Below are positions 53,030-61,572 of a stretch of 64,000 bases of DNA, piece by piece. Every line of letters begins with the position of its first letter. Position 1 is the first letter of the stretch. Source of the DNA: Alphaproteobacteria bacterium (GTDB lineage: Bacteria; Pseudomonadota; Alphaproteobacteria; Rickettsiales; JABSSG01); the NCBI GenBank assembly GCA_030426905.1, contig JAUHXQ010000005.1:19116-83115 (forward strand), read 5' to 3'. The translations under genes and the position numbers were made by a program. The notes below the pieces were generated by a model that saw nothing but the letters and a program-made list of their open reading frames with translations, ran no database searches and was not told the origin of the DNA.

Positions 53030-55750
53030 ATGCGAGCACTAGAGTTCATAGATTCTACTATAGTCATCACCTTTATATTAATAATTCTTTTCATAGGTAT
53101 ATATACAGGTAAAAATATAAAAACAATAAAAGACTATATATTGTATTATAAAAACTATAATCCTGCCATTTTAGGTATGTCTTTAGCCATGGTTATTTTT
53201 GGTAGCGGTACTATAGTGGGATCAATAAATGAAACTTATAGGATTGGTATAATTTATTCATTGGCAAGCATGGGATATGTAGTCAATAGTTTAATCTCAG
53301 CAAAATTCATTATTCCTAAGTTTGATCAAAGATTTCAGTCCATGGTATCAGTTTCTGATGTGTTTAGGTATCTTTATGGTAAAAAAGCAGAAAAATTTTC
53401 AGCAATCACAGCACTAGTTTTTGATATAGGTGCTGCTTCAACACAATTATTAGTTATAGGCAACCTACTATCATATTTTTTTAATGTTAGCAAGTTATTA
53501 GGATTGGCTAGTACAGGAATTATAATGGCTATCTATTCTTCTATGGGAGGAGTTAGAATAGTTACTATATTAGATGCAGTAAAATGTGTGATGTTACTAA
53601 TTTTTATTCCTGTACTTGCAAATCTAATAACATTCAACGCTGGAGGAGTTATACCTGTATTACGAAACGTACCATCTTATTCATTATCTGTTTTTGATAA
53701 TCCTAATTTTTTTGAATATTTTTCATTATTCTTGTTTTTTGCAATACCGGTCCATATGTTCCAACCTATAGTGGTGCAAAGATTAGTAATGATAGGTGAT
53801 AGTAAAGTATCATCTAATTCAATCTATATTTATGGTTTAATTAGAACTGCTTTAATATGGATGACTACCATGGTTGGTTTATCATTGTTAGTGACTATGC
53901 CAAGTATTAATCATAATGATTCATTAGTAACGACATTATCTACTTTACCTACTGGCTTAAAGGGAATGATCATAATTAGCATTTTGGCTATTGTAATGGG
54001 GAAAACTGATGCACATATAAACTCCTCTGGAATTATTGTCACAAACAATCTACTTCCCAAACATATAAAGCTAAAATACGGAGAATTAAAATCTATACGT
54101 TTTGTTACTTTAGCAGTTGGCATTATTGCCATACTTATATCTTCATTAAATTTATCTGTAATAAATGTTATAGTTTTTATTGAATTATTCTGGTCAATTT
54201 TTATAGGCATACCTTTAATTGCAGGGATTTTAAGGGTTAATATAAAATCTAAACAATTTTGGACTTACTGTTTAATAGTATTGCCAATAGTCTTAATCAT
54301 TTTTCTCTTTACTAAATTTTATCATGCTACAGTATTGAGTATTTTAATTGGTATAGTAGTTTTCACATTGCTTAATTTGTTAAGTTATAGAGAAATATCT
54401 AACTTTGAAAATAAATTTCAATTATTTTCTAGAGTAATACAAATTTTACCTAGGATTTCATTATTTAAAGAATTTAAAAGTTTTATTATCAGAGAAAAAG
54501 TTAATATAGGAGACAATTATTTTACATTCGCTATTTTCTTTTTCATAACATACACTGTACCATATTTTATTTGGGATTATTCAGGATCTAATATTGTTAT
54601 TTATCTGAGAATTCTATCTTTGCTTTTATGTTTTATTTTATTAATTAAGAATTTTTGGCCACCAAGTTGCAAAAAATATTTTTACATATATTGGTACTTG
54701 ACTCTTACTATAACCTTGCCTTTTACCTCAGCATTTATGCTATTATATACTAATTGGTCTGAATCTTGGTTAATTAGTACAATATTATCTATATTTCTTC
54801 TAGTACTACTAACTAGTTGGTTAGCTTTTATTTTTATTACTTTTTTGGGAATCATTTCTGCTATAGGGTTTTACTCTGTAATAACAGGAAGCGTTATTAA
54901 TGTACCTGACAATCACACAATCATTTTTTTAGCATTTTATTCTTTTATTTATTCTATAGCTATTGGTGGCATTTTTTCACGGAGAAAAGAAGAAATTTTT
55001 AATCAAAAAATAGAAATTGCTAGGATTTTTGGAGGAACTGTAGCTCATGAGATGAGAACATTTTTACTCTCAATGAAAAATTATATAAATGGATTAAAAG
55101 ATCATTTGCCTGTACTAATTCAAAATTATGAGAAAACTCGAAATCTCAAGATAGGAAAAAAGAAAATAAATCCACACCAACTTGATATTTTAAAGAAGAT
55201 GAATACTAATATGGAACGAATAATAGATAAAGCTTTTTTGTTTATAAACTTATTACTTGCTAATATAAAGGGTCCAGACACACAAATAGATAAAGAAGTA
55301 TCTCAGATTCAAGAGTGTGTAGAAGAAGCTATTACTTGTTACCCAATGTCAGAATTAGAAAAATTTGATTTACATACAGAGAATATCAAAAATTTTACTT
55401 TTATTGGCTCAAAAGAAGTTATGGTTCATGCCTTGTTTAACTTAATAAGCAATGCTATATACTTTTCTTCTAACAATAAGAAACCAAGAATAGATATATA
55501 CACAGGTGAGGACAATCGTAATAATTATTTTTATTTTAAAGATAATGGTATAGGAATAGCGCAATATAATGTTGAAAAAGTTTTCGATAAATTTTTTAGT
55601 AAAAATAAAAAAGGAACAGGGTTAGGGCTATCTTTTTGCAAGTTGGCTATGGAAATGATAAATGGTCAAATTATATGTGAGTCAAAACAAGGGGTATACA
55701 CTTTATTTATTTTGAAATTTCCTAAAATTAATATAAAATCAAAGCTATGA
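53030..55750 (+). CDS. Sodium/solute symporter-histidine kinase fusion
   Basis: A 906-residue protein. Residues 1-440 form an SSS-family transporter with about 12 membrane helices, a second membrane block lies about 500-650, and a histidine kinase follows: the H box is GGTVAHEMRTFLLSMKNYI (His near 674), the N box NLISNAIYF near 805, and ATP-lid motifs DNGIGIA and GTGLGLSFCKLA. The layout resembles CbrA-type sensors. The proline after the H box usual in E-x-R-T-P is phenylalanine. ATG at 53030 is chosen over an upstream TTG. Its stop overlaps the response regulator start (ATGA). Confidence 0.88.
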   Translation: MRALEFIDSTIVITFILIILFIGIYTGKNIKTIKDYILYYKNYNPAILGMSLAMVIFGSGTIVGSINETYRIGIIYSLASMGYVVNSLISAKFIIPKFDQRFQSMVSVSDVFRYLYGKKAEKFSAITALVFDIGAASTQLLVIGNLLSYFFNVSKLLGLASTGIIMAIYSSMGGVRIVTILDAVKCVMLLIFIPVLANLITFNAGGVIPVLRNVPSYSLSVFDNPNFFEYFSLFLFFAIPVHMFQPIVVQRLVMIGDSKVSSNSIYIYGLIRTALIWMTTMVGLSLLVTMPSINHNDSLVTTLSTLPTGLKGMIIISILAIVMGKTDAHINSSGIIVTNNLLPKHIKLKYGELKSIRFVTLAVGIIAILISSLNLSVINVIVFIELFWSIFIGIPLIAGILRVNIKSKQFWTYCLIVLPIVLIIFLFTKFYHATVLSILIGIVVFTLLNLLSYREISNFENKFQLFSRVIQILPRISLFKEFKSFIIREKVNIGDNYFTFAIFFFITYTVPYFIWDYSGSNIVIYLRILSLLLCFILLIKNFWPPSCKKYFYIYWYLTLTITLPFTSAFMLLYTNWSESWLISTILSIFLLVLLTSWLAFIFITFLGIISAIGFYSVITGSVINVPDNHTIIFLAFYSFIYSIAIGGIFSRRKEEIFNQKIEIARIFGGTVAHEMRTFLLSMKNYINGLKDHLPVLIQNYEKTRNLKIGKKKINPHQLDILKKMNTNMERIIDKAFLFINLLLANIKGPDTQIDKEVSQIQECVEEAITCYPMSELEKFDLHTENIKNFTFIGSKEVMVHALFNLISNAIYFSSNNKKPRIDIYTGEDNRNNYFYFKDNGIGIAQYNVEKVFDKFFSKNKKGTGLGLSFCKLAMEMINGQIICESKQGVYTLFILKFPKINIKSKL

Positions 55751-56748
55751 AAGATAAGTTAAGAAAGCCTTATATATGTTTTTTCCCTACTCAAACTCTT
55801 TTTGTAGACGATAGTAAAGATTTTCTTGATGGTTTAGTATTAAAATTGCCCTACAATTTACAATCATATAGTTTTTGTAATAGTGCAAATGACGCTTTGA
55901 GTATTATAGAAGCAAATAAAAAAGAGTATGAGTGGTTTAAACTCAGTATCAAAAATTTTGAAGAAGAAGAGTATGAGCATAAAATAGTAGAATTTAATAT
56001 TGCAGATATTTATAAGCGTATCTTCTATAGCAATAGATTTAATATCATTAGTTCAGTTATAGTTGATTATGATATGCCTGGAAAAAACGGGCTAGAATTA
56101 TGTAAGGATATACAAGATAGTGGTCTTCATAAAGTACTTTTGACTGGGGTTGCGGATGAACAAACTGCGATAGATGCGTTTAATAATAATTTAATAGATG
56201 AATATATACCTAAGCATAAAAGTAATGTATATGAGTTGATAGAAGCATCAATTACAAGAGGTATGCATTCTTATTTTTCTAGATTATCCGAATTAATGCT
56301 TACTTCCATTGAAAAGGATAAAGATAGCGAAATTTTGTTTCATAAAAGCTTTCTTACTCTATTCAATCAAATTCTGAAGGAGAATAAAATAATAGAATTT
56401 TATATTGTGAGAAGTACAGGAAGTTTTATATTAATCACTGAATATGGTAGGATAGACTTATTATTTTGCATACCTGAAAATTATATAGATTCAATGTATG
56501 ATGAACTAAAAGAAGAAAAAATTTCCTATGAAGTATTAAAATCTTTAAGAAATAAGAAAAAAATTGTTTGCTTGTTTGATTTGGATTCTAAACCATTATC
56601 TATTAAGGATTATGATAAATTGTTGGAAAAAGCTACTGAAATAAGTATAGATAGTAAAAAGTATTATTTTGCATATAGAAAAGATTTAGATTTCACAGGA
56701 AGTGAAAATCTTAGCATATATCCTAACTTATACAGAAAACACTCTTAA
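55747..56748 (+). CDS. Response regulator with long insertion and novel output domain
   Basis: A 333-residue protein. The receiver domain has the acidic pair in FVDDSKDF (about residue 20), phosphoacceptor in VIVDYDMPGKNG (about 100), threonine in VLLTGVAD and lysine in EYIPKHK. A charged insertion of roughly 40 residues separates the second strand from the phosphoacceptor, so the domain is longer than usual. The C-terminal 170 residues have no DNA-binding motif I recognise. It is translationally coupled to the symporter-kinase and is almost certainly its partner. Confidence 0.8.
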   Translation: MKDKLRKPYICFFPTQTLFVDDSKDFLDGLVLKLPYNLQSYSFCNSANDALSIIEANKKEYEWFKLSIKNFEEEEYEHKIVEFNIADIYKRIFYSNRFNIISSVIVDYDMPGKNGLELCKDIQDSGLHKVLLTGVADEQTAIDAFNNNLIDEYIPKHKSNVYELIEASITRGMHSYFSRLSELMLTSIEKDKDSEILFHKSFLTLFNQILKENKIIEFYIVRSTGSFILITEYGRIDLLFCIPENYIDSMYDELKEEKISYEVLKSLRNKKKIVCLFDLDSKPLSIKDYDKLLEKATEISIDSKKYYFAYRKDLDFTGSENLSIYPNLYRKHS

Positions 56749-56762
56749 TTTTAATTAAGAAA

Positions 56763-56791
56763 TTGACAAAAAACAACATTTTATTTAATCT
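56763..56791 (+). promoter_or_regulatory. Sigma-70-type promoter of the pyruvyltransferase-like gene
   Basis: TTGACA at 56763-56768 and TAATCT at 56786-56791 with a 17-base spacer, 27 bases before the start codon. It indicates a transcript separate from the upstream two-component genes. Confidence 0.55.
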
Positions 56792-56818
56792 GCATAAGGA
56801 TTTATTGCGAGGTATTTC

Positions 56819-58897
56819 ATGGCTAAAAAAGCATTATTATTGAATGATACTACTCATTGGTATCATTTTGGATGCACTGCTACTAGTACAATGCTCAAAC
56901 AAAAAATAAGAAATTTAGGCTATGAATTAAAATCTATACCAATTACTGAAACTTATAAAATACAATCTGCTCCGCAAACATATCAGGACTTTCTCAATGA
57001 AGATTATTATCATACGTTTGCTGAAAGCAACCCAGAACTAATTCTAGATTTAAAAGAGACTGATATAGTGGTAGTCAATGGTGAAGGAACTTTACATGGC
57101 TTAAAGCCCGCTCCTCGGAGTTTACTATATGTAGCCTATATATCAAAAAGATTCTTAGAAAAAAATGTACATATTGTTAATCACTCTGCTTATCCTCAGG
57201 ATAATTCTGAAGACATTAATGAAGTATATAGCTTAGTTTATAGTACTATTGATTCTGCAGCAATTCGTGAACCTGTTAGTCTAAGGTTAATGGGTCAAGT
57301 TGAGGGAGCTAATTTAGTTCCTAGCTTTGATTTATTACCTTTTTATGTAAAAGAACATTACAAAATGCATGGAAGAAAAGATGAAAAAAAATTAGTGATC
57401 GCTGGATCTGCAATGTGGCTAAACAGTTTTAATATTGCTTCGCCTGAGCAAGGAAATATCAGTGATTATGAAAGAGCTATATTAAATTTTATTGCTTATT
57501 TAAAATATATGCATCAAATGGGATATAAAATAGAATTTTTACATAGTGATGCTTGCCAAGAGCCTATGACCAATGTTTGGGGTGAAGAATTGCAAGCATC
57601 GTATGGTGTGTTTTTTCCAGCAAAAGATGATAGTGAATTTATAAATACTTTATTTCAATTAGATACTGGATTTCGTGATATATTGACTGTAGTAAAAGCT
57701 AGGTCTTTAGATGAATGGTTAGGTCATATAGAAGAAGCATTTATATTAGTTTCAGGAAGATTTCATCATACAATAGCCGCTTCATGTTTAGGTACTAAGT
57801 TTATTGTTCTTAATAGTAATACTCCTAAAATAGAAGGTTTAACTGAAATTTTAGAGAGTGGTGCTGCTGTACAATACCAAGATCCAAACCTTACGGAACT
57901 TTTAAAACAGAAAACTCAACAAATAATTACTGCTGGTCCATTAGTTGTATTAGATAAGCTATGTAAGCGTGCTGAACAAAATTTTCATCAGCTTGAAAAG
58001 CAAGCTACTATAGAAGTCGAAAATTACTCAGGAGAAGGGACAGGAGCAGCGGAATATTCTAATTTACAAATTAATCAATTCTATCATAAATATTATGCTA
58101 ATGGTATTAAAGAAATTTTAGAGTTAAGAATGCATGATGCTCAGTTATCATCCATAGTATTAGATGTTATTCTTTTTGAACCAATAAAATTTTCTTCGGT
58201 TCTTCAGGAAGCATTAAAATTACTTGATCAGGGTTCAAACCATGTAATTTCCATTTGTAACTTGAATAAAAAACATTGGGTAGGGCTAGTTTTTCAAAAA
58301 AAGCAAGGATTAATCAGTGCAACTTACATAGATCCCGAAAATAAGGCTATTGTTCCAGATATGCTAAATGAGATAAATAAAAATTTTGTTATTGATAGCT
58401 TTGTTGTACCAAATGTTCAAAAATATTCTAACTGTGGCCCAGAGTTAATAGAGAATATTATGTTATTTTTGGTGGGTATAAGGGTAAGTCAAGAAGATGC
58501 TGTACCTTATCATTCTAAATTATTAGAGAAAACTTTAGTTGATGATGATTATGGTGCTGTTACTAAGAGCAGAATGTTTTTAAAAACTGTATCTGGTGAG
58601 TATAAAAATATTAAAATAAGTGTTGATCAAACTACAGGGCAAGTTTTAAGTTTTGAAATTGAAGAAGTAAACTCAGAAAGAGATAACCAAATACCTCACT
58701 TAAAATTATCAGAATTTTATTTTATTTACTCGAGTGACTTATTGTCAGGTAATTTACACATAAAGTTTTTACCTAGGCCTCATCCTGATTTTGATCCTGG
58801 TGATTATTTATATGAAGTAAGTAGTGATTATGATCCTAAGGATAAAGGTGATTTGTTATTTGGACAACTTAATTCTACAGAGCTCACGGATGTATAG
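56819..58897 (+). CDS. Polysaccharide pyruvyltransferase-like and Ulp1-like cysteine protease fusion
   Basis: A 692-residue protein. Residues 1-370 resemble the polysaccharide pyruvyltransferase family (HFGCTATSTMLKQKIRNLGY, VVVNGEGTLHG, ILVSGRFHHTIAASCLGTKF), which adds pyruvate ketals to sugars. Residues about 420-560 resemble clan CE (Ulp1/adenain) proteases: histidine in NKKHWVGLVF (near 484), aspartate in YIDPENK (near 503), glutamine in NVQKY and cysteine in NCGPELIENIMLF (near 538). This protease fold removes ubiquitin-like tags or acts as an acetyltransferase in host-targeted bacterial proteins. No signal peptide is visible. The combination in one chain is unusual; I know no precedent. 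Confidence 0.75.
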   Translation: MAKKALLLNDTTHWYHFGCTATSTMLKQKIRNLGYELKSIPITETYKIQSAPQTYQDFLNEDYYHTFAESNPELILDLKETDIVVVNGEGTLHGLKPAPRSLLYVAYISKRFLEKNVHIVNHSAYPQDNSEDINEVYSLVYSTIDSAAIREPVSLRLMGQVEGANLVPSFDLLPFYVKEHYKMHGRKDEKKLVIAGSAMWLNSFNIASPEQGNISDYERAILNFIAYLKYMHQMGYKIEFLHSDACQEPMTNVWGEELQASYGVFFPAKDDSEFINTLFQLDTGFRDILTVVKARSLDEWLGHIEEAFILVSGRFHHTIAASCLGTKFIVLNSNTPKIEGLTEILESGAAVQYQDPNLTELLKQKTQQIITAGPLVVLDKLCKRAEQNFHQLEKQATIEVENYSGEGTGAAEYSNLQINQFYHKYYANGIKEILELRMHDAQLSSIVLDVILFEPIKFSSVLQEALKLLDQGSNHVISICNLNKKHWVGLVFQKKQGLISATYIDPENKAIVPDMLNEINKNFVIDSFVVPNVQKYSNCGPELIENIMLFLVGIRVSQEDAVPYHSKLLEKTLVDDDYGAVTKSRMFLKTVSGEYKNIKISVDQTTGQVLSFEIEEVNSERDNQIPHLKLSEFYFIYSSDLLSGNLHIKFLPRPHPDFDPGDYLYEVSSDYDPKDKGDLLFGQLNSTELTDV

Positions 58898-58903
58898 TGA
58901 ATT

Positions 58904-58931
58904 TTGGTATTAATTTACAAAAAAATACCAA
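58904..58931 (+). terminator. Weak terminator-like inverted repeat
   Basis: TTGGTATT and AATACCAA form an 8-bp stem with a 12-base loop just after the pyruvyltransferase/protease gene. The stem is A+T-rich and the T run lies some 20 bases further on, so the call is tentative. Confidence 0.35.
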
Positions 58932-58951
58932 TAATAAGTCTTTCTCCTTCT

Positions 58952-59000
58952 TTTTTATCTTTAATCGATAAAAAGTATTTGATTTTATCTTAAATCGATA
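58952..59000. repeat. Direct repeat pair, operator-like
   Basis: TTTTTATCTTTAATCGATA and ATTTTATCTTAAATCGATA occur 30 bases apart (three helical turns), differing at two positions. Same-face spacing and position upstream of a small gene suggest a binding site. Confidence 0.45.
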
Positions 59001-59065
59001 TATATATCTATAAAGTGGTTATTACAAAATTAATCATTTTATAATTTATTAAACTTGGAGGTGAA

Positions 59066-59215
59066 ATGATAAATGTTTTTACTAAGTTACAACTAAAAGA
59101 TCTAAAAAAAGATTTTAAAAAATATGGCTGGATTATGCCATCATATGTTAGAGCTTGTATGGTGCTTGCAATAGCTGAAAAAGAAGGTGTAATAGCAGAC
59201 AGTAAAAGCGTTTGA
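59066..59215 (+). CDS. 49-residue hypothetical peptide
   Basis: A short frame with an excellent ribosome binding site (GGAGGTGAA before ATG). The peptide reads as an amphipathic Lys-rich helix (FTKLQLKDLKKDFKKYGW) followed by YVRACMVLAIAEKEGV. No family recognised; it could be the intact start of a gene truncated after codon 49. The rest of the 58898-59331 gap holds a terminator-like repeat and direct repeats. Confidence 0.4.
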   Translation: MINVFTKLQLKDLKKDFKKYGWIMPSYVRACMVLAIAEKEGVIADSKSV

Positions 59216-59331
59216 AGGAGTTCAAAGTCGTAGTTTTTCTTGATGTTTATATGAGCAGCTGTTTTTTTATAAACTCCTATGCTCCACTATAAAGTGACAT
59301 AAGCTCGTAATGTAATGCTTTGATGCAAGTT

Positions 59332-60972
59332 TCAGAAAGAAAAACTCGTCTCTCCAAATGCTTGGGACAACAATGTTTCTACATTTCCTGCTGCGACTAC
59401 TTCTGGCACAGATTCTTGTAAGTCTTCTCTCGCAGGGTTATCGACTACAACATTCAATAGATTACCTGCTACAAAATGCAAATTATTAAGGTTCCCTATC
59501 ACCAAAGGAAGTGCATCTGCTGTTGCTCCCTCTCCTACAAAAGGAAAAATTATATTGTTACCTTGATTAACTCCATCTTGATGTATTTGGGGCATACCAT
59601 GTTGATCAAACATTTGCACTTGTATATTTACTTGCAGAACATCTGCTACAGCTTGTATCATTAAGTGATCAGCCCAAGTGTTGGCATCACCTTCATAATG
59701 TCTCATATGATAATTAACATAAGCTTCAACAGCTTGTTGAGGTGTCATTTCAGCAAAACCTCGAACAGGAAGGTTAAGACCAGTAATAAAATCCTGATAA
59801 TAAACAGGATTATTCAAAATACGACCTATAGCCATTGTACGAAGTTCCTCAGCCGTATATCTATTTTCTAGTAAAGCCACAGCATGATAAAAGCATAAAC
59901 CATCATGTTCTACATCCTGAAACCCTTCTGGAACTTCTAATGCTATTTCAGGTTCTACTTCATTATATAAAGAAAATTCTGTCTTAAGGCGTTCAGATAA
60001 AAATAGTTGATCAACTTTATTTATCGCATCTTTCTGTCTTTGTGAACTCGTATAACCATTACTAATAACAACACTTTCTTGATAAAAACTCTTACTTTTG
60101 AAAGGAACTTCTGGTATTTCTACTTGTTTCTGTAATAAACCCTCACCTCCACTTTGCACCCCACAGTTGTAGTAAGGAAAGTTATAACTCACTCTCACTG
60201 ATACCTCTTGTCCTACTACTTCTGAAGCTTTTTGTATAAAAATACTCGCTTTCTTATAGCATGATTCACACATACTTAACGCAGTATTGATGTCCAACAA
60301 CACCAGATCTGCTTTTTGGTATTTATTTTCTGCCTGTAAATCAGTAAGTGCCTGCTGAAAAATCTGATCTTCAGCATGACCTTCTCTTGTGCACCTATTT
60401 ACAACTAAGCACTTTGAATGCACTCTCTCCTCAGTAACATAACTCAATTTTGCTAATGCAAAATTTGGGTATACTTTTGCTTCATCAGTCCCTTCTTCGA
60501 GAGTTAAAATATAAGCAGTTCCCATACATTTTTTAAGTTCTAGTGTTTTATCTTTTACATAGTCTTCTTTGTATGCAAATTTTCCTTTCCTTTCTTCTTT
60601 TGTTGATTTCATTTTTTCTTGTTTTTTGTAAACACCATTCTTCACCGTATCGTAATACTCTACAAAGTCCCCTTGAAATCTTGCCACTCCTTTATGCTCT
60701 TTATAAAAAGCTTCCCTATACGTATTTTGATACCAAGCTAATTGTTTATGAATTTTGTTACCTGGCACAAATTTTTTTTGGTAAGGAAGATTAAAGCTGC
60801 CACCAAGAATTTCTTCTTCACCTGAAGAACAATCATCGCTTAATAGTGAATATACACTCTCATCATCAGACCAACACTCTGCTTTGTTATCATTCATTTC
60901 TTCATTCTCCACATCGCCTGTAGAAAGCTGTTTTTTGTCTGATTGTGTATTTTTTGAAAACTTCTTAGGCAT
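59332..60972 (-). CDS. Deaminase-like and OTU cysteine protease protein, effector-like
   Basis: A 546-residue cytosol-type protein starting at ATG 60972, which has GAGG six bases upstream (the frame is open to 60984). After an acidic N-terminus, residues about 150-270 show a deaminase-fold signature: REGHAEDQIFQQAL (H-A-E, near 200) and LSMCESCYKKASIF (C-x-x-C, near 238), as in toxin-type nucleic acid deaminases such as the OTT_1508 family first seen in Orientia. Residues 345-510 form an OTU deubiquitinase-type domain: VEHDGLCFYHAVALLEN (Cys near 360), a helix WADHLMIQAVADVL and LNNLHFVAGN (His near 500). No secretion signal is recognised. A host-directed role is likely but inferred. Confidence 0.75.
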   Translation of the reverse strand: MPKKFSKNTQSDKKQLSTGDVENEEMNDNKAECWSDDESVYSLLSDDCSSGEEEILGGSFNLPYQKKFVPGNKIHKQLAWYQNTYREAFYKEHKGVARFQGDFVEYYDTVKNGVYKKQEKMKSTKEERKGKFAYKEDYVKDKTLELKKCMGTAYILTLEEGTDEAKVYPNFALAKLSYVTEERVHSKCLVVNRCTREGHAEDQIFQQALTDLQAENKYQKADLVLLDINTALSMCESCYKKASIFIQKASEVVGQEVSVRVSYNFPYYNCGVQSGGEGLLQKQVEIPEVPFKSKSFYQESVVISNGYTSSQRQKDAINKVDQLFLSERLKTEFSLYNEVEPEIALEVPEGFQDVEHDGLCFYHAVALLENRYTAEELRTMAIGRILNNPVYYQDFITGLNLPVRGFAEMTPQQAVEAYVNYHMRHYEGDANTWADHLMIQAVADVLQVNIQVQMFDQHGMPQIHQDGVNQGNNIIFPFVGEGATADALPLVIGNLNNLHFVAGNLLNVVVDNPAREDLQESVPEVVAAGNVETLLSQAFGETSFSF

Positions 60973-61204
60973 ATAATTCCTCATGATAAATTTGTTTATA
61001 AGTACGCAATCTGATATACAGAATTACTCTCACATACAACTTCTACTATAATTTATACAGTTATAATTTCATAGTCTTGAATTATTTTTATTCCGGCATC
61101 ACTTCAACTCTTTGTAAAAATCATCAACATCATAAAATATTTCTTCTAAATTCATCAGCATAAGCATCCTCTTTTGCGACCAATCAAAAGTAGGAAGGTA
61201 GAAC

Positions 61205-61426
61205 TATAAAGATATAATTTTTAAACCTTCATTTAAGGTTTATCTAAAAGATATCACTCCCATGATTTTGCGACGTATTCTGATTCAAATCAATAAGACA
61301 TTGGCTGATTTATACTATGTCATTCAAATAGTAATGGGATGGACAGGTTATCATTTGAGTGTATTTTTTATTCATGGGAAAAAGGAGCGCATAACGTTCT
61401 TCAAATTAGAAATGCTCTCAGAGTAG
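61205..61426 (+). pseudogene. pRiA4b ORF-3-like protein fragment
   Basis: About 73 codons in one frame read KVYLKDITPMILRRILIQIN and then TLADLYYVIQIVMGWTGYHL, the start of the pRiA4b ORF-3 family often seen on plasmids and mobile elements. It ends at a stop after 73 codons, whereas intact members are longer, and there is no good start codon. The rest of the 60973-61572 gap shows nothing I can support. Confidence 0.65.
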
Positions 61427-61572
61427 TATGGTCTCTTAATTCTAAGATAGTTAGTAAGCTGTTTTGCGCTCTTTTGACACCATGTTCTCTGATCAGATTC
61501 AACATTTTTTACTTTACATTAATAAAGTTTTAATGTAGAATGCTGCCCTTAATAAAAGCAAAATATATTATC

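Noticed and set aside
61339..61533. 64-codon plus-strand frame
   Set aside because: It runs out of frame through the pRiA4b ORF-3-like remnant and has no recognisable sequence.
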